The notes under the pieces were generated by a model. That model did not search any database, was not told the origin of the DNA, and saw nothing but the letters and a program-made list of their open reading frames with translations. Positions 47,868 through 53,738 of a stretch of 53,738 nucleotides of DNA are shown here, in pieces (the first letter of the stretch is position 1; every line of letters begins with the position of its first letter). Source of the stretch: JBHIET01 sp046760785 (GTDB lineage Bacteria; Chloroflexota; Anaerolineae; B4-G1); contig JBHIET010000015.1 of the NCBI GenBank assembly GCA_046760785.1, positions 1-53,738 of the forward strand. The letters are read 5' to 3'. The translations under genes were made by a program, and so were the position numbers.

Positions 47868-48854
47868 ATGGATTTGAAGGCAGTAGGGAAACTGGTGGCG
47901 TTGCTGTTGTTGCTGGCCTGCACAGCGTGTGGTCCGGCATTGGCCACGTCTGCTCCTCCCACCCTTCGGGCTGAGGCTTCCGCGCCACCCAACACCGCTA
48001 CCCCCCCGGCTGATCCTACCGCAACGTCTGCCATTTTACCCTCCTCCACCCCGGAGGCCCCTCTGGCTGCGCTGGTCAATGACCAGCCCATCTACCTGGC
48101 GGATTACGAGCGCAAGTTGGATCAGTACGAGGCTGATTTGCCATCGCAAGGGATTGACCCCCATAGTCCAGAAGGTCAGGCGAAACTGGCCTGGGCTCGC
48201 GCCTACATTCTCAACGTGATGATCGAGCAGGCGCTGACCGAGCAAGCGGCTGCTGCTGCGGGCGTCGTCGTCTCCGATGCTGATGTGGACGCCTACATGC
48301 AGGATATGATCGCCGAGAACGGTGGTGAAGAGCAATTCCGGGCCAAACTGGCGGAGCGGAGCGAGACTTACGAGGACGCCTGGCGAGAGGTGCGTGCAGA
48401 GCTGATTGGGATGGCGATGACGCAGCGCATCATCGAGGGTGTGCCGACAACGGCCGAACACGTCCACGCTCGCCACATCCTGGTGGATACTGCTGAGGAG
48501 GCAGAGCGTATCCTGGGTCAACTCCGGGCTGGCGCTGAATTCGCCGCTCTGGCCAGAGCCTACTCTCAGGACCCCAACACCCGCGCAATCGGGGGGGACC
48601 TGGATTGGTTCCCCCGAGGCATACTGACGGCCCCTGAAGTGGAGGAGGCCGCCTTTGCCCTGCCGCCCGGCCAATTCAGTGAGGTAGTGGCCAGTTCGCT
48701 GGGCTATCACGTTGTGCAGGTCATCGAGCGCGATCCAGCCCGCCCCGTCAGTCAGAAGAACCTGCTCTTTCTGCAAGACCGGGCATTGCAGGAATGGATC
48801 GAGGGACTGTGGGCTCAGGCTGTGGTTCAGCGCTTCGTCGAAACGGCCCCCTGA
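47868..48854 (+). CDS. Parvulin-type peptidyl-prolyl isomerase lipoprotein
   Basis: The 328-residue protein has a lipoprotein signal (KLVALLLLLACTAC; Cys18 or Cys21), a Thr/Pro/Ala-rich linker to about residue 60, a SurA/PrsA-like N-terminal helical chaperone part (LVNDQPIYLADYERKLDQYE), and a parvulin domain (VHARHILVDTAEEAERILG, GGDLDWFPRG, SSLGYHVVQVIERD). It should assist folding of exported proteins at the outer face of the membrane. It is promoter-proximal in a rightward run. Confidence 0.93.
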   Translation: MDLKAVGKLVALLLLLACTACGPALATSAPPTLRAEASAPPNTATPPADPTATSAILPSSTPEAPLAALVNDQPIYLADYERKLDQYEADLPSQGIDPHSPEGQAKLAWARAYILNVMIEQALTEQAAAAAGVVVSDADVDAYMQDMIAENGGEEQFRAKLAERSETYEDAWREVRAELIGMAMTQRIIEGVPTTAEHVHARHILVDTAEEAERILGQLRAGAEFAALARAYSQDPNTRAIGGDLDWFPRGILTAPEVEEAAFALPPGQFSEVVASSLGYHVVQVIERDPARPVSQKNLLFLQDRALQEWIEGLWAQAVVQRFVETAP

Positions 48855-48883
48855 CATTAAGGGCGCTGCAAGGAGATCGGACA

Positions 48884-49564
48884 ATGAGAGACAACGGGAG
48901 AGCCGCACTTTTTAGTGTCCTGACCTACGTGATGCTCGGAGCCACGGCGTGTCTGGTGGTCTTCTACACGCTCGTCGGCTTCAACGTCTTTAACCCCTTT
49001 CCTCCTCCCACCTTGATCAGCGTCGCAATGCTGCCAACCGATACCCCCGCCACCATCGGCCCGACGGACATCCCCACCTGGACGCCGACGAACACGCCAA
49101 CTATCACGCCTACTCCCGGCCCTACAAATACGCCTACAATCACGCTGACACCGTCGGCCACCCCTACCTTCCCCCCCACGCGCACGCCCACTCCCCGGGT
49201 CACGCGCTCCCCGTGGCCTTTTACGTATGAAGTGGAATTCATGATGCCGCCGTTCGGTTGCGGTTGGACGGGGGTGGCGGGCCACGTACAGGACTTGGAC
49301 GGCAATCCCCTTATTGGCTACCCGGTGCATGTCTGGGGGGCAGTTGAGGGAACCCCCATGTCTGGTCTCGATCCAGGGATCAACACCCGCTATGGCAATG
49401 ATGCTGCGTGGGAGCAGTACTTCGACAATCACCCGAAGCCCATGGCGGTGCGGGTGCGACTCTACGATAACCAAGGGCGCCCTCTTTCGGAGGAGATCGT
49501 AATTGACATGCCCGGGTATTGCAGTGCGGCCCTGGCTTACGTAGTGTTTACGCAGAACCATTAG
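48884..49564 (+). CDS. Membrane-anchored protein with Thr/Pro stalk
   Basis: The 226-residue protein (ATG 48884 with AAGGAG) has one membrane helix (about 9-32), then a stalk of TPT/NTP repeats (about 50-110) typical of wall-spanning linkers. A C-terminal domain of about 115 residues begins FMMPPFGCGWTGVAGHVQDL and contains LIGYPVHVWG and MAVRVRLYDNQGRPLSEE. That pattern suggests a small beta-sandwich exposed outside the cell. Two Cys could form a disulfide. I do not recognise the family. It lies 29 bases after the parvulin gene, a candidate client. Confidence 0.75.
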   Translation: MRDNGRAALFSVLTYVMLGATACLVVFYTLVGFNVFNPFPPPTLISVAMLPTDTPATIGPTDIPTWTPTNTPTITPTPGPTNTPTITLTPSATPTFPPTRTPTPRVTRSPWPFTYEVEFMMPPFGCGWTGVAGHVQDLDGNPLIGYPVHVWGAVEGTPMSGLDPGINTRYGNDAAWEQYFDNHPKPMAVRVRLYDNQGRPLSEEIVIDMPGYCSAALAYVVFTQNH

Positions 49565-49619
49565 CGGTACCTTCTCAAAATGCAGGGGCGAACCCTTAGC
49601 GGACAACGAGGAGTAGAAC

Positions 49620-50357
49620 ATGGTTGATGAACGTGTGACCACTGGGATTAAGGGCTTTGACGAGATGCTGGGCGGAGGGTTCCTGCCCGGCTCGATGGTG
49701 CTGGTGCGCGGTGCACCAGGCACGGGTAAGACCTCACTGGCACTCCAGTTCCTCATCCACGGTGTGATGAAGCACGGCGAGCCGGGGCTGCTCATATCTC
49801 TGGAAGAATTCTCCAGTTCTCTCTACCGCGACGCCGAGTCACTGGGCTGGGACCTTAGAGGGCTGGAGGCAAGCGGGAAACTGCACCTGATGTTCACCTC
49901 GCCGGAGGTTTTCCTGGCCAGCCTGAAGTCTCTTGATAGCCGTCTAAATCGGTTGATCCTCGAGGCGGACATTCGGCGGCTGGCGCTCGACAGCGTCTCC
50001 CATTTCGACCGCCTCACCGATGATATGCAGGAATTGCGTCGTATCTATACCTCTGTGGCAAACGGCCTGCGGCGGGAGGGGATCACGGCGCTGCTGCTGG
50101 GCGAGGAGGGCCAGGCTCAGTACCGGCGTGCCTTCAAAGGCGGCCTCTCATTCATCGTAGACGCCATTGTCCTGTTGCGCTACGTGGAGATCGAAAGCGC
50201 CATGCAGCGTGCCATCGTGGTGCTAAAGATGCGCGGCTCCAACCACGCCAAGGAGATCCGCCGCTACGAGATTGGCTCGGGTGGAGTGATGGTCTTGGAT
50301 GTCTTTGAGGGGCGCGAGGGGCTGCTCAGCGGCATTCCGCACCGGACGCTACCATAA
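49620..50357 (+). CDS. KaiC-like RecA-fold ATPase, single domain
   Basis: The 245-residue protein begins like KaiC domains (TTGIKGFDEMLGGGFLPGS), with Walker A RGAPGTGKTS and a weak Walker B (RRLALDSVSHF). The usual KaiC catalytic Glu pair is visible only as SLEEFSSS. One domain only, so no circadian-type double ring. Such proteins occur widely as signalling ATPases of unknown role. SD GAGGAG precedes the ATG. Its stop is followed directly by ten tandem heptamers. Confidence 0.85.
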   Translation: MVDERVTTGIKGFDEMLGGGFLPGSMVLVRGAPGTGKTSLALQFLIHGVMKHGEPGLLISLEEFSSSLYRDAESLGWDLRGLEASGKLHLMFTSPEVFLASLKSLDSRLNRLILEADIRRLALDSVSHFDRLTDDMQELRRIYTSVANGLRREGITALLLGEEGQAQYRRAFKGGLSFIVDAIVLLRYVEIESAMQRAIVVLKMRGSNHAKEIRRYEIGSGGVMVLDVFEGREGLLSGIPHRTLP

Positions 50358-50427
50358 CTGTTAGCTGTCAACCGTTAGCAGTTAGCGATTGGCCTTTGGT
50401 CTGTGGTGGGCTCTGGTCATTGGTCAT
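50358..50427. repeat. Ten tandem heptamers filling the gap before rsmI
   Basis: Starting at the first base after the KaiC-like stop, ten consecutive 7-base units (CTGTTAG, CTGTCAA, CCGTTAG, CAGTTAG, CGATTGG, CCTTTGG, TCTGTGG, TGGGCTC, then TGGTCAT twice) leave only TACCCC before the rsmI ATG. Sequence drifts along the array but the period never slips. Confidence 0.9.
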
Positions 50428-50433
50428 TACCCC

Positions 50434-51270
50434 ATGGGCACCCTTTACCTGGTCGGCACCCCTATCGGTAATCTGGAGGACATCACCCTCCGCGCGCTGC
50501 GGATCCTCAAGGAAGTTACGCTCATCGCTGCCGAAGATACCCGCCGCGCTCGTATCCTCGCCCGCCGCTACGAGATCGAAACCCCCGTCACCAGTTACTT
50601 CGAGGGCAATAAACTGACGAAATTGGAGACAGTGCTGAGAGCGCTGGATGCAGGCGACGTAGCCCTGATCTGCGAGGCCGGGATGCCGGGGCTTTCCGAC
50701 CCTGGCTACGAACTCATTCGCACTGCCGTCGAGCGTGACTATGCGGTTGTACCCGTCCCCGGTCCATCAGCTCCCGTGACAGCACTGGTTGTTTCCGGCC
50801 TGCCCAGCGATAGTTTCCTCTACCTGGGTTTCCTGCCTCGACGACAAAGCGAGCGCCGACGGTTGCTGAGCGAGGTGGCGGACGAGCGGCGCACACTGAT
50901 TGCCTTCGAGGTTCCCCACCGTCTGCGCAAGAGTCTGGCCGACGTCGAGGCCGTGCTGGGCGACCGGCCGCTGGCTGTCTGTCGCGAACTGACCAAGCTG
51001 CACGAAGAGGTGTGGCGGGGCACTGTTGCCGAGGCGCGGGCTTACTTCGACGAGGCCGAGCCACGGGGCGAATTCACTCTCGTCATCGGAGGTGCATCGG
51101 AGGAGCGCGAGCGCTGGGGCGAAGAACGGGTGCGAGCTAGGCTGGATGAACTACTGGCACAGGGCATGCCCCGCCCGACCGCTGCGCGTCGTGTGGCCGC
51201 GGCTTCTGGCTGGAGCCGCGCGGAGGTCTACAAACTTGGCCTCGAAGCTGCGGATGAAACGCCACCGTAA
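50434..51270 (+). CDS. rsmI: 16S rRNA 2'-O-methyltransferase RsmI
   Basis: The 278-residue enzyme methylates the ribose of C1402 in 16S rRNA. It has the tetrapyrrole-methylase-fold motifs TLYLVGTPIGNLEDITLRAL, AAEDTRRAR, ICEAGMPGLSDPGYEL, VPVPGPSAPVTALVVSGL and FLGFLPR-type SFLYLGFLPRRQSE. The ATG at 50434 matches the family start. No SD is possible, since tandem heptamers fill the gap. It follows the KaiC-like gene by 76 bases. Confidence 0.95.
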   Translation: MGTLYLVGTPIGNLEDITLRALRILKEVTLIAAEDTRRARILARRYEIETPVTSYFEGNKLTKLETVLRALDAGDVALICEAGMPGLSDPGYELIRTAVERDYAVVPVPGPSAPVTALVVSGLPSDSFLYLGFLPRRQSERRRLLSEVADERRTLIAFEVPHRLRKSLADVEAVLGDRPLAVCRELTKLHEEVWRGTVAEARAYFDEAEPRGEFTLVIGGASEERERWGEERVRARLDELLAQGMPRPTAARRVAAASGWSRAEVYKLGLEAADETPP

Positions 51271-51344
51271 CGGAGTCGTAACCCCGGCAAAGTGAGAGAT
51301 GTTGTAGAGTTGGGGCAGGATCACGCAAGTAAGGTGACAGGTAC

Positions 51345-52424
51345 GTGGGTAAATGGGATTGGGTCGAAGGATACGAGGCGATCCGGCAAGGAGCGACGAA
51401 AGGGATCGTCAGTGCCAGTTATACCCTCAACGGGCTCGTTCAGGCTGGGCTGATCGGCCCACAGCGCGCGTCCCGCTTTCACGCTCAAACCGGACTGGCG
51501 GATTTCGCGTGGCGTATGTTCTGGCCGAAGACGGCAGTCAAACGGAGGCGCTATGCGGAAGCGATGGCCCGTGCGCGGGGTTTTGTCGTGTTTATGCACG
51601 GCTGGGATGGCAGCCGTACCATCTGGGAGCAGATTCCGGCACTGACGTGCGCTGCCAACCCCCGGCTGGTCGCGCTGGCTCCCGACGTGAATGGCTTCGG
51701 CGGCTCCCCCTTTGCTAACGAATTACCCCCTGTCGAAGCCTGCGATCCGGCGGCGAACATGGCCGCCGTCGAGCGCTGGATCGAGTTGCTGGGGCTGCGC
51801 TCAAGCCGGCGGGCGACACGACGTTGGCGCGTCATCACCATCGTCGGCCACTCGATGAGCGGCGCGGCGCTGTTCTATCTGGACGAATCCCGCTACCGCC
51901 CGCACGAGGTCGCCCGGTTGGCGATTGCGCCCGCGCTGTTGGTCAAGGACGCACTGCGCAAGGGTTTCTACAAGGCGCTGGGCATCGGCATCTGGGCCGG
52001 TTCGACCGCCGATGCACTGGGGTGGCTCAAGGCCAAGCTGGCTCCTTCCATTGTCAATATGCTCATCGGCTCGGCCAGCCGGGCTGTCAAGACCGAGCAC
52101 GTGCGGGTGTTCAACGCCACGCCCAAGGGCGTGCTGGCGCAGACCTTCTTCGCCATGGGGGCCATACCCCGCGCGGTGAAGCCCCGCCGCTGGCGTCACT
52201 TCCAGGTCGTGCTGGGCCACAATGACCGTCTGGTAGGAGTCAAGCCGATGATGGAGCTCCTGGAGGAACTGGGCTTCGCCAGCGATCAGGTGCGCGTCTT
52301 GCTGGGCGACCATTACCTCTTCTCGGTCAGCAACCAAAGCCGTCGCCTGCACCTGCGCAACCGGCAGATCGTGGTCGAGCAAATCCTGGCCCTGTACGAA
52401 GCGTGCCGACAGGGAATGGCGTAG
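51345..52424 (+). CDS. Alpha/beta hydrolase
   Basis: The 359-residue protein has an N-terminal helical part (1-75), then the hydrolase core: oxyanion FVVFMHGWDGSRTIW, nucleophile elbow VGHSMSGAALFY, acidic residue in VLGHNDRLVG and His in LLGDHYLFS. A long helical lid lies between the elbow and the acid (FYKALGIGIWAGSTADALGW). The substrate is unknown. The GTG start has AAGGTGA upstream. It is 7 bases before aconitase X, so probably cotranscribed. Confidence 0.88.
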   Translation: MGKWDWVEGYEAIRQGATKGIVSASYTLNGLVQAGLIGPQRASRFHAQTGLADFAWRMFWPKTAVKRRRYAEAMARARGFVVFMHGWDGSRTIWEQIPALTCAANPRLVALAPDVNGFGGSPFANELPPVEACDPAANMAAVERWIELLGLRSSRRATRRWRVITIVGHSMSGAALFYLDESRYRPHEVARLAIAPALLVKDALRKGFYKALGIGIWAGSTADALGWLKAKLAPSIVNMLIGSASRAVKTEHVRVFNATPKGVLAQTFFAMGAIPRAVKPRRWRHFQVVLGHNDRLVGVKPMMELLEELGFASDQVRVLLGDHYLFSVSNQSRRLHLRNRQIVVEQILALYEACRQGMA

Positions 52425-52431
52425 GAGATGA

Positions 52432-53652
52432 GTGAAGCTGAATCTTTCGACTGAAGAACGGATGATGCTGGCTGGTGACCTCGGCCCCGGCGTGCGCAAG
52501 GCGATGGAGATCGTCGTCGCGCTGGGGCAGATTTATGATGCTCAGCGGCTGGTGGAAGTGGGCTCCGTGCAGGTGGCGGGGGTCAGTTACCGCAACCTGG
52601 GCGAGGCGGGGCTTAAGTTCCTGTGCGAGTGGGCCGACCAGGGTGCTCAAGTGCGCGTCCCTACGACGCTAAACCCGGCCGGGATGGACCTGCACACCTG
52701 GCGGGAACTGGGCTTTTCGGAATCGTCCGCTCGCCGACAGCAGGCGGTGATCGAGGCCTACCAGCGGCTGGGCATACGCACGACCTGCACCTGCACGCCC
52801 TACCTGGTGGGCAACGTGCCCCGTTTGGGCGAGCACGTGGCCTGGGCTGAATCTTCGGCAGTGAGCTACGCCAACTCGGCGCTGGGTGCGCGCACCAATC
52901 GGGAGGGCGGGCCGAGCGCGCTGGCCGCGGCCATCACCGGCCGTACCGCAGCCTACGGCCTGCACCTGGTCGAGAACCGCCACGCCACGCTGCGGGTAGA
53001 CGTGCGCTGCCCCGTGCGCACCCTCTCCGACTTTGGCGCGCTGGGGCACCTGGTGGGGAAGGCAGCCCGCAACCGCGTGCCCTATTTCGTGGGTCTGGAG
53101 GTAGGGCACGGGCAAGCCGTGTCCCTACTAAAGGCGCTGGGGGCAGCGATGGCGGCCAGCGGTGCGGTGGCACTGTATCACGTCGCAGAGGTCACGCCCG
53201 AGGCCAATCAGCCGGATATCCTCGCCTCTGACCACGAGACGCTCGTCGTGGACAGTCTGCAGCCTGCCTACACTGCGCTCAATTCCGACGCTCGCGCAAT
53301 TGACCTGGTCTGGTTCGGATGCCCGCACGCAGGGCTGGAGGAGATGGCAGAGGTGGTGCGGCTGCTGGGCGGGCGGCGGGTGAAGGCGGCACTGTGGATC
53401 ACGACGGCGCGGGAGGTGCGGGAGCAGGCCGAAGCCGAGGGGCTGGTGGCTGCAGTCAAGGCCAGCGGGGGACGAGTGGTGGCCGACATGTGCGCGGTCG
53501 TCGCGCCGATGCAGGAGCTTGGCTTTCGCACTCTGGCGACCCCTTCAGCAAAAGGGGCCACCTACGTGCCCTCCCACGCGGGGTTGCTGGTGCGCTACGG
53601 CACGGTCGAGCGGTGCGTGGAGGCGGCGGTGACCGGCGTCTGGCCGGGGTGA
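52432..53652 (+). CDS. Aconitase X (AcnX) catalytic subunit, DUF521
   Basis: The 406-residue protein matches the AcnX large subunit (LSTEERMMLAGDLGPGVRKA, VPTTLNPAGMDLHTWRELG). Candidate Fe-S Cys are Cys119/Cys121 in TTCTCTPYL, Cys297 in WFGCPHAGLEE and Cys354 in VADMCAVVAP. AcnX enzymes act as cis-3-hydroxyproline dehydratase or, in archaea, phosphomevalonate dehydratase. The small subunit (DUF126) is not seen before the window ends 86 bases later. A REP-like palindrome (53101-53128) encodes VGHGQAVSL in frame. GGAGATGA precedes the GTG. Confidence 0.92.
   Translation: MKLNLSTEERMMLAGDLGPGVRKAMEIVVALGQIYDAQRLVEVGSVQVAGVSYRNLGEAGLKFLCEWADQGAQVRVPTTLNPAGMDLHTWRELGFSESSARRQQAVIEAYQRLGIRTTCTCTPYLVGNVPRLGEHVAWAESSAVSYANSALGARTNREGGPSALAAAITGRTAAYGLHLVENRHATLRVDVRCPVRTLSDFGALGHLVGKAARNRVPYFVGLEVGHGQAVSLLKALGAAMAASGAVALYHVAEVTPEANQPDILASDHETLVVDSLQPAYTALNSDARAIDLVWFGCPHAGLEEMAEVVRLLGGRRVKAALWITTAREVREQAEAEGLVAAVKASGGRVVADMCAVVAPMQELGFRTLATPSAKGATYVPSHAGLLVRYGTVERCVEAAVTGVWPG
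53101..53128. repeat. REP-like palindrome inside the aconitase X gene
   Basis: GTAGGGCACGG pairs with CCGTGTCCCTAC around a GCAAG loop, an 11-bp stem with a single bulged T. It is translated in frame between the FVGL strand and the LKALGAAMAASG helix. Confidence 0.75.
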
Positions 53653-53738
53653 GGGGCGTTGCTGTGTAATCGAGGAGCATACCACACTAAGCCTAGATTT
53701 CGCACTCCGCTAGCAGCTAAATCAGGCCAGTCGTCCTG

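Noticed and set aside
47822..50427. Short repeats as a CRISPR array
   Set aside because: Units are 7 bases, contiguous and without spacers; no cas gene is present.

Overview
This 53.7 kb window is a GC-rich bacterial chromosome segment (about 60% G+C by eye). It looks like Chloroflexota, probably Anaerolineae or a near relative. That placement is an inference from gene content: several very long multi-GAF sensor kinases, pst/pho and purine genes in compact same-strand runs, a nitrilase/MFS/IMPase run, and many REP-like hairpins and tandem heptamers. No rRNA or marker gene here settles the taxonomy.

Layout. (1) 0.1-6.4 kb: a leftward run pstB-phoU-rpiB-LiaF-like membrane protein-glycosyltransferase-membrane protein-methyltransferase, divergent from pstS. 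Both pst promoters lie almost against their start codons; pstC and pstA are absent. (2) 6.5-10.2 kb: a decayed accessory patch around greA. It holds an internally deleted IS with terminal inverted repeats, an antitoxin gene followed by a deleted PIN toxin, a truncated cassette of overlapping orphan genes, and an integrase remnant against the initiator tRNA gene. (3) 10.2-23.7 kb: a leftward run with a DivIC/FtsB-like protein, a serine protease and its stand-alone N-domain paralogue, a degenerate MBL protein, an AlaX-type editing protein, a deoxynucleoside kinase and three sensor kinases. (4) 23.9-34.4 kb: the leftward purine block purL-purQ-purC-purE-purF-purD-purM-purN. It includes a double PurS-PurL fusion, a class II-like PurE and an AT-rich, apparently foreign purD. 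(5) 34.5-41.7 kb, rightward: a cyclic-nucleotide-binding protein, tRNA-Gly, an MFS carrier, a nitrilase, an IMPase, then a sulfur cluster. (6) 41.7-47.3 kb, leftward: response regulator, membrane sensor kinase, GAF-PAS adenylate cyclase. (7) 47.4-53.7 kb, rightward: a comEC fragment, parvulin lipoprotein, anchored surface protein, KaiC-like ATPase, rsmI, an alpha/beta hydrolase and aconitase X.

The best candidate for an undescribed system is the sulfur cluster at 38.76-41.66 kb. A NifS/IscS-family protein keeps the catalytic Cys loop but has Thr where the PLP-binding Lys should be, and Asp where the PLP-stacking His should be. It is followed by an IscU-MIP18 fusion, TusA, an orphan 81-residue protein and a DsrE-like protein. 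I infer a scaffold/sulfur-relay assembly that does not take sulfur from cysteine by PLP chemistry.

Two repeat systems cut across the gene map. Tandem 7-bp repeats of locus-specific sequence sit at gene ends and stop/start junctions (about ten loci, one filling an entire intergenic gap). REP-like palindromes lie in frame inside at least four otherwise ordinary genes (alaX, purQ, IMPase, acnX).
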